A stretch of DNA of 55,894 bases from an uncultured Eubacteriales bacterium (GTDB taxonomy: Bacteria > Bacillota > Clostridia > Christensenellales > Aristaeellaceae), in contig CADBCY010000022.1 in the NCBI GenBank assembly GCA_902793325.1, positions 1 through 55,894 on the forward strand, given 5' to 3'. A model generated the notes under the pieces. It made no database searches. It was not told where the DNA came from and saw only the letters and a list, made by a program, of their open reading frames with translations. The position numbers and the translations under genes are program-made. This document shows, piece by piece, positions 1 to 8,446 of the stretch (within the stretch, counting starts at the first letter, position 1; each line of letters begins with the position of its first letter).

Positions 1-1
1 G

Positions 2-109
2 GCGGCGATCCAGTTGGCGAAGCGCCCGGAGAACGCGGGCAAGACCATCGTGGCGCTGCTCCCCGACACCGGCGACCGCTACCTCTCCACGGCGCTGTTC
101 GCGGACTGA
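2..109 (+). CDS. cysK: Cysteine synthase A, C-terminal end only (partial)
   Basis: The last 35 codons of a gene that enters from the left edge. The residues [10 protein letters not shown] and [15 protein letters not shown] match the C-terminal signature of O-acetylserine sulfhydrylase (CysK), the PLP enzyme that makes L-cysteine from O-acetylserine and sulfide. The active-site lysine and start lie outside the window. A strong hairpin follows at once, so this gene ends its own transcript. The next gene degrades D-cysteine, so the two form a small cysteine-related neighbourhood. Confidence 0.85.
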   Translation, partial: AAIQLAKRPENAGKTIVALLPDTGDRYLSTALFAD

Positions 110-136
110 ACCCGCGCGCGGCCTTTCCCTCCCTCC

Positions 137-172
137 CCCCGGCCGGCCCCGAGCCCGGCCGGGGCGCTTTGT
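137..172 (+). terminator. Rho-independent terminator after cysK
   Basis: A ten-base GC arm (CCCCGGCCGG) at 137-146 pairs with CCGGCCGGGG at 155-164, followed by a short T-containing tail. It lies 28 bases after the cysK stop. Confidence 0.75.
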
Positions 173-186
173 CCCGCCCGCGCGGC

Positions 187-215
187 TTGACAGCCTCCGC
201 GCCGTGTGCAATAAT
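187..215 (+). promoter_or_regulatory. Sigma-A type promoter of the D-cysteine desulfhydrase gene
   Basis: TTGACA at 187-192 and AATAAT at 210-215 with a 17-base spacer. Transcription would start near 222, giving a leader of about 50 bases. Confidence 0.7.
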
Positions 216-273
216 ACCCTCGACCGCGGGCGACGAAGCCCGGGCGCCACGACGAACGACAGGAGATGGGATC

Positions 274-1224
274 ATGAACACGCTCGACCGCTTTGACAAG
301 GTCTCCCTCGGCATCTTCCCCACGCCCATCCGGCGGCTGGACAACCTCAGCGCGCTGCTGCGCACCAACGTGTACGTCAAGCGCGACGACCTGACCGGCC
401 TGGGGCTGGGCGGCAACAAGGTGCGCAAGCTGGAGTACCTGATGGCCGATGCGCGCAGGCAGGGGGCGGAGGTCGTGTTCACCACCGGCGGCGCGCAGTC
501 CAACCACGCCATGCTCACCGCCGCGGCGGCGGCCAGACTGGGCATGAAGGCGATCCTGGTGCTGAAGAAGCGGGGCGTCACGGCGTGCGTGGGCAACCAG
601 CTGCTGGAAAGGCTGATGGGCACGCAGGTCGTGTTCGTGGACACGGACGACTACGCCGACATCTACGCCGAGATGGACCGCATCGGCGCGGGCCTCGGCG
701 TACCGTATTACAAGATCCCCTGCGGCGGCTCCAACGCGCTGGGCTGCCTGGGCTACGTGGCGTGCGCGCGGGAGATCGCCGGCCAGGGCGTGCGCTTCGA
801 CCACATCGTCTGCGCCGAGGGCAGCGGCGGCACGCTGGCGGGCCTGGCGCTGGGGGCGAAGCTCTTCCTGCCCGGCGCGCGCATCCACGGCATGATGGTG
901 GACACCGACCCCTTCGACGAGATCACGCCGCGGCTGATGCGCGAGGCGGCGGCGCTGCTGGAGGCCGACGTGACGGTCGGCGGCGCGGACTTCCGGCTCC
1001 GCGACATGTGCGGGCCGGGCTACGCGATCCCCTCGGAGGCGGGCAACGCGGCGGTGTCGCTGATGGCCGCGCGCGAGGGCCTGTTCCTCGACCCGGTGTA
1101 CACGGGCAAGGCCTTCGCGGGGCTGGTCGCCATGGCGGAAGAGGGCGCCTTCGCGCCTTCGGACAACGTGCTGTTCATCCACACCGGCGGCGCCGGCGGG
1201 CTGTTCGCCGTCGCGCAGGCGTAG
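274..1224 (+). CDS. dcyD: D-cysteine desulfhydrase / ACC deaminase family PLP enzyme
   Basis: 316 aa, the usual length for this family (fold-type II PLP enzymes related to ACC deaminase). The pyridoxal-phosphate lysine is Lys49 in GLGGNKVRKLEYL. The substrate-binding stretch TTGGAQSNHAML follows at about residues 75-86, and glycine-rich phosphate-binding segments (EGSGGTLAGL, HTGGAGGLF) lie later. DcyD splits D-cysteine into pyruvate, sulfide and ammonia. Bacterial ACC deaminases are close relatives, so the exact substrate is inferred. The start at 274 is chosen because AGGAG lies at 261-265 and the promoter would begin transcription downstream of any earlier start codon. The gene is monocistronic, with a terminator on each side. 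Confidence 0.85.
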   Translation: MNTLDRFDKVSLGIFPTPIRRLDNLSALLRTNVYVKRDDLTGLGLGGNKVRKLEYLMADARRQGAEVVFTTGGAQSNHAMLTAAAAARLGMKAILVLKKRGVTACVGNQLLERLMGTQVVFVDTDDYADIYAEMDRIGAGLGVPYYKIPCGGSNALGCLGYVACAREIAGQGVRFDHIVCAEGSGGTLAGLALGAKLFLPGARIHGMMVDTDPFDEITPRLMREAAALLEADVTVGGADFRLRDMCGPGYAIPSEAGNAAVSLMAAREGLFLDPVYTGKAFAGLVAMAEEGAFAPSDNVLFIHTGGAGGLFAVAQA

Positions 1225-1233
1225 CTCCCCCTT

Positions 1234-1259
1234 TCCCCCGCCCCGCGGGGGCTTTTTTT
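1234..1259 (+). terminator. Rho-independent terminator after dcyD
   Basis: GC hairpin (CCCCCG / CGGGGG) followed directly by a run of seven T. Confidence 0.85.
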
Positions 1260-1311
1260 GCGCGCCGGAGCCATCTAAAAAAACCCACTTTCATTCAAAA
1301 ATTTACCCCCC

Positions 1312-1340
1312 TTTAACCCAGATGCACGCCGTGATATAAT
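1312..1340 (+). promoter_or_regulatory. Promoter of the sugar importer / lyxose isomerase operon
   Basis: Perfect TATAAT at 1335-1340 with a weak -35 (TTTAAC, 1312-1317) 17 bases upstream. The weak -35 fits a promoter needing an activator. The sequence just upstream is unusually A/T-rich for this genome. The predicted start near 1347 lies after the first in-frame ATG (1345), which argues for translation from 1387. Confidence 0.6.
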
Positions 1341-1386
1341 AAAAATGCTGGACAGACAGGAACCATCAGGAAAGACGGGTGATAGG

Positions 1387-2907
1387 ATGGGCGACAGGAT
1401 CGTCTCCATGGAACATATAACGAAGGAATTTCCTGGTGTCAAGGCCCTGGACGACGTGCATTTCGAGCTGGAAGCCGGGGAAGTGATGGCGCTGCTGGGC
1501 GAAAACGGCGCGGGCAAATCCACGCTGGTGAAGATCCTGAGCGGCGTGTACTCCCTGGACCACGGCAGCCTGAGCATCTTCGGGAAGGACTACAAGTCCC
1601 TGACGCCCAACACGGCCCGCGAGGCGGGCGTGGCCATCATCCACCAGGAGCTGAACATGTGCCGCGACCTCACCGTGTGCCAGAACATGTTCCTGGGGCG
1701 CGAGATGCGGGCCGGCTTCGTGCTGAACAACGCGAAGATGGAGCACGAAGCCCGCAAGTACCTGGACGAGCTGGGCGTGGACATCGACCCCCACCAGGTG
1801 GTGGGCGACCTGCCGGTGTCGAAGCAGCAGATGATCGAGATCGCCAAGGCGCTGTCCATCAACGCCCGCATACTGATCATGGACGAGCCCACCTCGGCCC
1901 TGACCAGCCGCGAGATCGAGGAGCTGTTCCAGATCATCCACCGCCTGAAGGCGCAGGGCTGCGGCATCGTCTACATTTCCCACCGGCTGGAGGAGCTGGC
2001 GCACATCGCCGACCGCGTGACCATCATGCGCGACGGCAGGTTCATCACGCAGGGGCGCTACGCGGACTTCACCATGGACGAGATCATCGCCAACATGGTC
2101 GGCCGCGAGATCAAGGAGAAGTTCCCCAAGGTCATCTGCCCCAAGGGCAAGAAGGTGTTCGAGGTCAGGAACCTGAACGCCGGGCGGCTGGTGCGGGACA
2201 TCAGCTTCTCGCTGTACGAGGGCGAAATCGTGGGCATTGCGGGCCTGATGGGCGCCGGGCGCACCGAGACGACCCGCGCGATCTTCGGCGTCGATCCCAA
2301 GCAGAGCGGCGAGTTCTTCCTGGACGGCAAGCCCGTGAAGATCGAAAACCCGATGGACGCCATCCGCCTGGGCGTGGTGCTGGCCCCGGAGGACCGCAAG
2401 AAGGACGGCCTGTGCACCAAGCTGAGCATCCGCCAGAACATCGCGCTGCCGAACCTGGACGTGATCGGCGGCAAGTCCGGCGTCATCAACAAGCGCACGG
2501 AGAACGAGATGTGCGACAAGGCCGTGCAGGAGCTGGCCATCAAGACCCCCAACCTGGAGGTCGACGCCGCCACGCTCTCCGGCGGCAACCAGCAGAAGGT
2601 GGTCGTGGCGAAGTGGCTGGCGCGCAACTCGCGCGTGGTGATCTTCGACGAGCCCACCCGCGGCATCGACGTCGGCGCGAAGGTGGAGATCTACCACCTG
2701 ATGAACCAGCTCAAGCAGCAGGGCATCGCGGTGCTGTTCGTATCCTCCGAAATGCCGGAGGTCATGGGCGTGGCGGACAGGATCATCGTCATGTGCGACG
2801 GCAGGATCACCGGCGAGCTCAACGGCTCGGACGCCACCCAGAACGAGATATTGCGGCTCGCCACGTCGTTTGAGAACAAGATGGCCGCGGGCGCCGAGGA
2901 GGTATAA
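1387..2907 (+). CDS. Sugar ABC importer ATPase, tandem (RbsA/MglA family)
   Basis: 506 aa with two nucleotide-binding domains in one chain, as in ribose, galactose and xylose importers (CUT2 class). The first domain is intact: Walker A GENGAGKST at residues 38-46, signature LPVSKQQMIEIAKAL, Walker B ILIMDEPTSALT. The second has the relaxed Walker A typical of the family (GLMGAGRTE) with a good signature (LSGGNQQKVVVAKWL) and Walker B (VVIFDEPTRGID). It powers the permease encoded two bases downstream. ATG 1387 is preferred because the TATAAT box ends at 1340, so an ATG at 1345 would lie at the transcript end. ATG 1408 is also possible. Ribosome sites are weak for all three. D-lyxose isomerase in the same operon suggests a pentose or related sugar as substrate. 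Confidence 0.9.
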   Translation: MGDRIVSMEHITKEFPGVKALDDVHFELEAGEVMALLGENGAGKSTLVKILSGVYSLDHGSLSIFGKDYKSLTPNTAREAGVAIIHQELNMCRDLTVCQNMFLGREMRAGFVLNNAKMEHEARKYLDELGVDIDPHQVVGDLPVSKQQMIEIAKALSINARILIMDEPTSALTSREIEELFQIIHRLKAQGCGIVYISHRLEELAHIADRVTIMRDGRFITQGRYADFTMDEIIANMVGREIKEKFPKVICPKGKKVFEVRNLNAGRLVRDISFSLYEGEIVGIAGLMGAGRTETTRAIFGVDPKQSGEFFLDGKPVKIENPMDAIRLGVVLAPEDRKKDGLCTKLSIRQNIALPNLDVIGGKSGVINKRTENEMCDKAVQELAIKTPNLEVDAATLSGGNQQKVVVAKWLARNSRVVIFDEPTRGIDVGAKVEIYHLMNQLKQQGIAVLFVSSEMPEVMGVADRIIVMCDGRITGELNGSDATQNEILRLATSFENKMAAGAEEV

Positions 2908-2909
2908 CG

Positions 2910-3926
2910 ATGGAGAAAAAGCAAAAGGGCGCAATCGGACGGCTGCTGGCCGTCAAGGGCGCGGGCTCCGTGCTCACCGCCTTCATCGGCCTGATCGTCA
3001 TCTTCGTGGCGTTCGGCATCATGAACCCGAAGGTATTCTCGATCATGAACATCCAGAACCTGCTGCGTTCCATGTCGAAATACCTGCTGATCGGCATCGG
3101 GCAGAGCTTCGTGATGATCACCAGCAACATCGACCTGTCGATCGGCTCGGTGGTGGGCATGAGCGCCATGATCTCCGCCACGCTGATGACCCACTCGGTG
3201 AACCCGTTCCTGGCGATCCTGCTGACGGTGCTGTGCGGCCTGCTGGTGGGCATCATCAACGGCCTGCTGGTGGGCAAGTTCAAGCTGCCGCCGTTCATCG
3301 CCACGCTGGGCACCATGTTCGTGGCGCGCGGCATCGGCTACATCGTCAACGGCAACCGCAACACCGACAACATCGCCTCCGGCATCGGCAAGGAGGCGGG
3401 CGACGCCTTCCAGAGCTTCTTCTACTACGGCAAGTTCGCCGGGGTATTCAACACCTTCTGGATCGCGCTGGTGATCTTCATCGTGTTCTTCTTCCTGCTT
3501 GCAAAGACGCGCACGGGCCGCCACATCTACGCCATCGGCTCCAACGTGGACGCCGCGCGGCTGTCCGGCGTGAACGTCATCGCCACCACCACCAAGGCCT
3601 ACCTGGTCAGCGCGTTCTGCTCGGTGGTCGTGGGCCTCATCCTGGCCGCGCAGGCCGGCATGGGCAACATGGACGCCGGCAACACCTACGAGATGTACGG
3701 CGTGGCCGCGGGCGTTATCGGCGGCGTGTCGCCGCTGGGCGGCTCGGGCATCCTGCTGGGCACGTTCGCCGGCGCGGGCGTGTGGCAGATCCTGGAAAAC
3801 GGTTTGAACATGGTGCACGCGCAGGTCGGCATCCAGCGCATCGTGATCGGCGTGATCGTGGTCACGGCCGTGCTGCTGGACGTGGTCATGCGCAACGACA
3901 AGAAGGGTTTCCGCAAGAAGTCCTGA
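2910..3926 (+). CDS. Sugar ABC importer permease (RbsC family)
   Basis: 338 aa, normal length for the BPD_transp_2 family of CUT2 permeases. Hydrophobic segments run through the chain, for example GSVLTAFIGLIVIFVAFGIM near the N-terminus and IVIGVIVVTAVLLDVVM near the C-terminus. Family marks include MITSNIDLSIGSVVG and AIGSNVDAARLSGVNV. It forms the membrane channel for the ATPase encoded just upstream and receives sugar from the binding protein encoded 68 bases downstream. The start is two bases after the ATPase stop, with GAGGAGG ending the previous gene as its ribosome site, so translation is probably coupled. Confidence 0.9.
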   Translation: MEKKQKGAIGRLLAVKGAGSVLTAFIGLIVIFVAFGIMNPKVFSIMNIQNLLRSMSKYLLIGIGQSFVMITSNIDLSIGSVVGMSAMISATLMTHSVNPFLAILLTVLCGLLVGIINGLLVGKFKLPPFIATLGTMFVARGIGYIVNGNRNTDNIASGIGKEAGDAFQSFFYYGKFAGVFNTFWIALVIFIVFFFLLAKTRTGRHIYAIGSNVDAARLSGVNVIATTTKAYLVSAFCSVVVGLILAAQAGMGNMDAGNTYEMYGVAAGVIGGVSPLGGSGILLGTFAGAGVWQILENGLNMVHAQVGIQRIVIGVIVVTAVLLDVVMRNDKKGFRKKS

Positions 3927-3994
3927 GTTCGATCGTAAAGCCCGGGCAACCCGCGGCTTTATAGATAATATCACTTTTAGGGAGGTTCCTGACA

Positions 3995-4927
3995 ATGAAG
4001 AGTAAGGTTCTGGCTATTCTGTGCTGCGTGGCAATGCTGGCTTGCATGTTTGCCATGCCCGTGTTCGCCGAGGAGACCGTGACCGCCAACGCGGCCTACA
4101 AGATCGCGCTGATCACCATGGACTCCGTCGACCAGCACTGGGTTTCCCTGAAGGAAGGCGCCGAGGCGGAAGCGACCGCCGATGGCGTGACCGTTGATTT
4201 CATGTCCCCCGACGTGAAGGACGACGCGAAGCAGATCGAGTGCATCAACAACGCCGTGGCCGGCGGTTATGACGCCCTGATCGTCGCCGCCAACAGCCAG
4301 GATGCCGTCTCCGGCGCCCTGAACGAGGCCGTGCAGTCCGGCATGAAGCTGATCTACGTCGACTCTCCCGCCAACGTCGAGGCCGAGGCCACCTTCTCCA
4401 CCGACAACAAGGCCGCGGGCTTCACCGCCGGCGAGCAGATGCTGAAGGCGCTGGGCGAGAAGGGCATCACCGAGGGCAACATCGGCATCGTGAACATCAA
4501 CACCTCCACCAACTCCACCCTGATGCGTGAGGAAGGCTTCCGCGAGGCGCTGGAAGGCAAGGGCTTCACCATCCTGGAGACCCAGTACTGCGAGGGCGAC
4601 GCCGCCAAGGCCCAGACCATCGCTGAGAACTACCTGACCGAGGGCGTCGTGGGCATCTTCGGCGCCAACGAAGGCGCGGCCACCGGCACCGGCAATGCCA
4701 TCAAGGCCTACGGCAGCGACGACGTGGTCGGCGTCGGCTTCGACAAGTCCGACACGCTGCGCGGCCTGATCGCTGACGGCTACCTGTACTGCACCATGGC
4801 TCAGAACCCCGACGTGATGGGCAAGCTGGGCGTGCAGGCCGCCATCCGCGTGCTGAACGGCGAAGACCTGGGCGGCGCCGTCACCGACACCGGCGTCAGC
4901 GTGCTGACCGCCGAGAACGTCGGCTGA
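3995..4927 (+). CDS. Periplasmic-type sugar-binding protein (RbsB family)
   Basis: 310 aa type I sugar-binding protein (Peripla_BP_4 class) for the importer encoded upstream. The N-terminal 25 residues form a signal peptide ending MPVFA before EET, best read as a signal peptidase I site. Cys17 in MLAC could make a weak lipobox, so lipid anchoring is not excluded. Typical family segments are IALITMDSVDQHWVSL, FMSPDVKDDAKQIECINNAV and GIFGANEGAATGTGNAI. Base use is a little less extreme than in its neighbours, with more T in wobble positions, as often seen in highly expressed binding proteins. GGGAGG precedes the start. A 13-bp hairpin after the stop may stabilise this part of the message. Confidence 0.9.
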   Translation: MKSKVLAILCCVAMLACMFAMPVFAEETVTANAAYKIALITMDSVDQHWVSLKEGAEAEATADGVTVDFMSPDVKDDAKQIECINNAVAGGYDALIVAANSQDAVSGALNEAVQSGMKLIYVDSPANVEAEATFSTDNKAAGFTAGEQMLKALGEKGITEGNIGIVNINTSTNSTLMREEGFREALEGKGFTILETQYCEGDAAKAQTIAENYLTEGVVGIFGANEGAATGTGNAIKAYGSDDVVGVGFDKSDTLRGLIADGYLYCTMAQNPDVMGKLGVQAAIRVLNGEDLGGAVTDTGVSVLTAENVG

Positions 4928-4947
4928 TCCGCAAATTGATCCCACAG

Positions 4948-4978
4948 ACGTGGCCGGACTGTTACAGTCCGGCCACGT
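4948..4978 (+). other. Intercistronic hairpin after the binding-protein gene
   Basis: A perfect 13-bp inverted repeat (ACGTGGCCGGACT / AGTCCGGCCACGT) with a 5-base loop, 20 bases after the binding-protein stop and 19 before the lyxose isomerase start. There is no T-run, so it is more likely an mRNA-stabilising or partial-attenuation structure, which would give more binding protein than enzyme. Confidence 0.65.
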
Positions 4979-4997
4979 TCGACAAGGAGGTAAACGC

Positions 4998-5690
4998 ATG
5001 AAGCGTTCAGAGATCAACCGGGCGCTGCGGGAGATGGAGCAGATGATCCGGGAATACCGGTTCTCGCTGCCGAAGTTCTGCAACTTCACGCCCGAGGAGT
5101 GGAAGACCAAGGGGCACGAGTGGGACGAGGTGCGCGACAACATGCTGGGCTGGGACATCACCGATTTCGGCCTGGGCAAGTTCGAGGAGATCGGCTTCTC
5201 CCTCCTCACCATCCGCAACGGCAACCAGCTCGCGCAGGACAAGTACCCCAAGCCCTACGCCGAAAAGCTGCTGTACCTGAAGGAGAACCAGTACTCGCTG
5301 AACCACTTCCACTGGTTCAAGATGGAGGACATCATCAACCGCGGCGGCGGCAACCTGCTGATCCGCGTGTACAACGCCCACGAGGACGAGACCGTGGACT
5401 ACGACAGCGACGTCACCGTGCACGTGGACGGCGAGACGCGCGTGGTGCCCGCGGGCACCCAGATCCGGCTGGAGCCCGGCATGAGCCTGACCATCACCCG
5501 GCGGCTGTACCACGACTTCAACATAGAGCCCGGCACCGGCGCGGTGCTGATCGGCGAGGTCAGCCAGTGCAACGACGACAACGTCGACAACCACTATCCC
5601 ACCCCGACGGGCCGCTTCCCCACCATCGAGGAGGACGAGCCGCCCTACCGCCTGCTGTGCAACGAGTATCCCGCCGCGCCGGAGGCGTAA
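4998..5690 (+). CDS. D-lyxose ketol-isomerase
   Basis: 230 aa, the length of the D-lyxose isomerase family (cupin fold, formerly DUF1498). It interconverts D-lyxose and D-xylulose, and often D-mannose and D-fructose. The metal ligands are visible: His103 and His105 in LNHFHW, Glu110, and His172 in RLYHDFN, matching positions described for the E. coli O157 enzyme. Further family segments are FTPEEWKTKGHEWDEVRDN, LGWDITDFGLGKFEEIG and CNDDNVDNHYPTPTGRFP. ATG 4998 follows AAGGAGG closely. It is last in the importer operon, which suggests the imported sugar is D-lyxose, D-mannose or a related sugar. That substrate assignment is inference. Confidence 0.9.
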   Translation: MKRSEINRALREMEQMIREYRFSLPKFCNFTPEEWKTKGHEWDEVRDNMLGWDITDFGLGKFEEIGFSLLTIRNGNQLAQDKYPKPYAEKLLYLKENQYSLNHFHWFKMEDIINRGGGNLLIRVYNAHEDETVDYDSDVTVHVDGETRVVPAGTQIRLEPGMSLTITRRLYHDFNIEPGTGAVLIGEVSQCNDDNVDNHYPTPTGRFPTIEEDEPPYRLLCNEYPAAPEA

Positions 5691-5695
5691 CAAGC

Positions 5696-5735
5696 AACGG
5701 CGCCGGAATGTCATCAGGACACCCGGCGCCGTTTT
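5696..5735 (+). terminator. Terminator of the importer operon
   Basis: An 11-bp stem (AACGGCGCCGG / CCGGCGCCGTT) six bases after the isomerase stop, followed by TTTT. Its T-run overlaps the -35 box of the next promoter. Confidence 0.8.
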
Positions 5736-5762
5736 GACATCGCGCGCGCCGCGGCGTATAAT
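5734..5762 (+). promoter_or_regulatory. Consensus promoter of the regulator-kinase-pseudoABC operon
   Basis: Perfect TTGACA (5734-5739) and perfect TATAAT (5757-5762) with a 17-base spacer. A full consensus site suggests constant, strong expression of the sensing genes, independent of the importer operon. Confidence 0.85.
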
Positions 5763-5795
5763 GGTGGCGAAAAACGACACGGGACGGGGCTGAAC

Positions 5796-7382
5796 ATGAT
5801 TAGAGTTGTGATCGCGGACGACGAGGAGCGCATCTGCCAGCTCATCATCGCGCTGGGCGAATGGTCGCGCCTGGGCGTGGAGGTGGCGGGCGTCGCACAG
5901 AACGGCGTCGAGGCGCTGGAGCTGGTGCGCTCCACGGCGGCGGACATGCTGATTACCGACATCCGCATGCCCGGCTGCAGCGGGCTGGAGCTGATCGAGC
6001 AGGTGCGCAAGCTCTCCCCCAACCTCAAAATCATCATCATCAGCGGCTACGCCAACTTCGAGTACGCCCAGCAGGCGCTGAAGAACGGCGTCAACGACTA
6101 CCTGCTCAAGCCCATCAACAAGCGCGCCCTCAACGAGGCCGTGGAGCGCCTGACGGGCATGATCCAGTCCGAGCAGCAGAGCCGCGCCGCCCGGGACGCC
6201 TCGGTGGAGCGCCTGGAGACGGAGCACCGCCTCCGCAGCAGCCTGATCTCCGACCTGCTGTCGGTCAACCCGCCGCGGCCGGACCGCGCCGCCCTGCGCG
6301 AAAAGTACCGCTTCGCCTGCGCCGACGGGCCGTTCCAGGCGCTGGTGCTGAAGCTGGACGTGCCGCCCTCGCCCCAGGACGCGGAGATCATCGCCGCCGT
6401 GCGCGAGAAGGCGCGCGCGCAGTTGGAGCGGGTGCTGGAGCAGACCTGCGCGGACGCCGTGTGCCTGCCCCAGGGCACCTGCCTGTACGCGGTGTGCTGC
6501 TGCGGCGAGGACGGCCTGAAGGCGCTCCGCGGCGCGCTGCGGGAGCTCTTGAACCGCATGGTGGCGCGGGCCAACCTGTACGGCGACGTGTGCTTCAGCA
6601 TGGCCCTGGGCGCGCGCTGCGACGATCCGCGGAACCTTCCGGAATCGCTGGCGGGCGCCCGGCTCGCCGTGGCGGAGCGGCTGATCGACGGCACGGGCAG
6701 GCTGCTGGAGAAGGACGTCTCCGACCAGGCGCTGCCGGCCAAGCGGCTGTCGGACGACTGCTTCCGCCAGCTCAACCGCGCCATCGACGAGTCCGACGCC
6801 GGCGGCGTGGCCCTGGCCATCTCCAAGCTCCGCCAGGGCGTCGGCGAGTGCCGCGACGCGCACGGCTGGGAGATCCAGGAGCTGGTCTACGGGGCCGGGA
6901 ACATGCTCCTGACCCGGCTGGACCTGCCCGACAAGAAGCAGCTCCGGGACGGCTTCTACCGAAGCTGCGACGCCTGCCGCACGGTGGACGCCCTGTTCGA
7001 CACGCTGTCGGAGACGGCGCGCGCGTGCATGGTGCGCGTGTGCGAGCTGGAGCGCGAGAACGTGACGCGGCCCGTGCGCCAGGCGTGCGAGTACATCCGC
7101 CGGCACTACGACGAGCAGATCACGCTGGAGGAGGTCAGCGCCTACGTGGGGCTGAGCCCGGCCTACCTGAGCGTGCTGTTCAAGAAGGAGATGGACGACG
7201 GCTTCGCCCACTACCTGATGAACACCCGCATCGAGGCGGCCCGGGAGCTGCTTCGCGAAACCAACGACTCGGTGGCGGAGATCTGCCGCCGGGTGGGCTA
7301 CAACGACCTCAAGCACTTCACCCACATCTTTGAAAAGGCCGTGGGCGTGAAGCCCGCCACCTACCGAAAGCTCTACGGTTGA
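5796..7382 (+). CDS. YesN-type response regulator (receiver + AraC DNA-binding domain)
   Basis: 528 aa. The receiver domain spans about residues 1-120, with the acidic pair Asp9-Asp10, phospho-acceptor Asp55 in LITDIRMPG, and the conserved lysine in YLLKPINKRAL. A middle region of about 280 residues with no sharp motif follows, as in other long YesN proteins. The last 100 residues form an AraC helix-turn-helix pair, including ITLEEVSAYVGLSPAYLSVLFKKE and SVAEICRRVGYNDLKHFTHIFEK. It is the transcription factor of the operon, phosphorylated by the kinase encoded next. Its likeliest target is the importer operon just upstream, whose promoter has a good -10 but poor -35. The target is inference from position. 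Confidence 0.9.
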   Translation: MIRVVIADDEERICQLIIALGEWSRLGVEVAGVAQNGVEALELVRSTAADMLITDIRMPGCSGLELIEQVRKLSPNLKIIIISGYANFEYAQQALKNGVNDYLLKPINKRALNEAVERLTGMIQSEQQSRAARDASVERLETEHRLRSSLISDLLSVNPPRPDRAALREKYRFACADGPFQALVLKLDVPPSPQDAEIIAAVREKARAQLERVLEQTCADAVCLPQGTCLYAVCCCGEDGLKALRGALRELLNRMVARANLYGDVCFSMALGARCDDPRNLPESLAGARLAVAERLIDGTGRLLEKDVSDQALPAKRLSDDCFRQLNRAIDESDAGGVALAISKLRQGVGECRDAHGWEIQELVYGAGNMLLTRLDLPDKKQLRDGFYRSCDACRTVDALFDTLSETARACMVRVCELERENVTRPVRQACEYIRRHYDEQITLEEVSAYVGLSPAYLSVLFKKEMDDGFAHYLMNTRIEAARELLRETNDSVAEICRRVGYNDLKHFTHIFEKAVGVKPATYRKLYG

Positions 7383-7390
7383 GAAATGCC

Positions 7391-8446
7391 ATGATGCGCG
7401 ATTTTCGCTACCTGTCGCGGCGCATAACCGCGTTTGCCTGCCTCGTCGCGGCGGCGGCGCTGCTGCTGGCGCTGTCCGCGTACCTCGCGGGCAGGGACCC
7501 CGCCCGTTTCGGCATAGTGGGCTGGGCGGTGCTGCTGCTGTCGGCCATCGGCCTGCCCGCGCTGGGGTATTACCGGATCTACCGCCCCTACTGCCAGGGC
7601 CGCGACGCCCTCCGGCGGTTTATCGAGGGCTACATCTCGGTGCACGAGCTGCGGGACATGGCCGTGCAGCCCTCCCCGGAGATCGAGCGCTTCATCCGCG
7701 CCATCGACGGCGCCATGTCCACCATGCGCAACCTGGACCTGTCCAAGCGCCAGGCGCAGTACCGCGCGCTGCAGAACCAGATCAACCCCCACTTCCTCTA
7801 CAACACGCTGGAGGGCATCCGCAGCGAGGCGCTGATCGCCGGGCTGGACAGCCTGGCGGACATGACGGAGGCGCTGGCCGCGTTCTTCCGCTACACCATC
7901 AGCAAGGTCGAGAACCTGGTCACGGTGGAGGAGGAGCTGGAGAACTGCCGCACGTACTTCAAGATCCAGCAGTACCGCTTCGGAAGCCGCCTGCGCATGC
8001 AGATCGACATCGACCCCGGGGACGAGCGGGAGATCCTGCGCTGCCTGATCCCGAAGCTGACGCTGCAGCCCATCCTGGAGAACAGCATCATCCACGGCAT
8101 CGAGCTGAAGCTCGGCGAAGGGCACGTGCGCATCGACCTGAGCCGCAGCCAGAGCCGGCTTCTGATCTCGGTGCAGGACGACGGCGTGGGCATGGGCCGG
8201 GAGGCGCTCCGGCAGCTCAACGACAAGCTGGGCTCCAAGGAAGAGGAGCTCCGGGACATGACCCATGAGGAGCGGGGCGGCATCGCCCTGACCAACGTGA
8301 ACAACCGCATCCACCTGATCTTCGGGGAAGCCTACGGCATGCACGTCTACTCCGTGGAGGGCGAGGAGACCACCGTGGAGCTGACCATCCCCGCGGTGAC
8401 GGAGGAGAACGCGCTGATCGACGGAAAGCGCAGGGGGTTGGAATGA
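7391..8446 (+). CDS. Short YesM-type sensor histidine kinase without an extracellular sensor domain
   Basis: 351 aa, well short of the 570-600 aa usual for YesM. Two membrane helices at about residues 11-33 and 40-63 are separated by only about six residues, so there is no room for an extracellular ligand domain. The His_kinase motif INPHFLYNTLEGI carries His134, and a GHKL ATPase domain follows (PILENSIIHGIELK, DDGVGMG, GGIALTNVNNRI). Two adjacent ATGs (7391, 7394) are possible. No clear ribosome site is visible, and the stop of the regulator lies nine bases upstream, suggesting coupled translation. The gene overlaps the next by four bases (ATGA). Without its own sensor the kinase probably reads the state of a partner, perhaps the importer through the downstream protein. 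Confidence 0.88.
   Translation: MMRDFRYLSRRITAFACLVAAAALLLALSAYLAGRDPARFGIVGWAVLLLSAIGLPALGYYRIYRPYCQGRDALRRFIEGYISVHELRDMAVQPSPEIERFIRAIDGAMSTMRNLDLSKRQAQYRALQNQINPHFLYNTLEGIRSEALIAGLDSLADMTEALAAFFRYTISKVENLVTVEEELENCRTYFKIQQYRFGSRLRMQIDIDPGDEREILRCLIPKLTLQPILENSIIHGIELKLGEGHVRIDLSRSQSRLLISVQDDGVGMGREALRQLNDKLGSKEEELRDMTHEERGGIALTNVNNRIHLIFGEAYGMHVYSVEGEETTVELTIPAVTEENALIDGKRRGLE

Noticed and set aside
79-1182. Long minus-strand open frame opposite the dcyD gene, and many similar long frames opposite or beside real genes
   Set aside because: High GC makes stop codons rare in shadow frames. These translations are Arg/Ala/Gly/Pro-rich with no motif, ribosome site or domain.
1345-1386. ATG 1345 as start of the sugar ATPase
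   Set aside because: The TATAAT box ends at 1340, so this ATG would lie at or before the transcript start.
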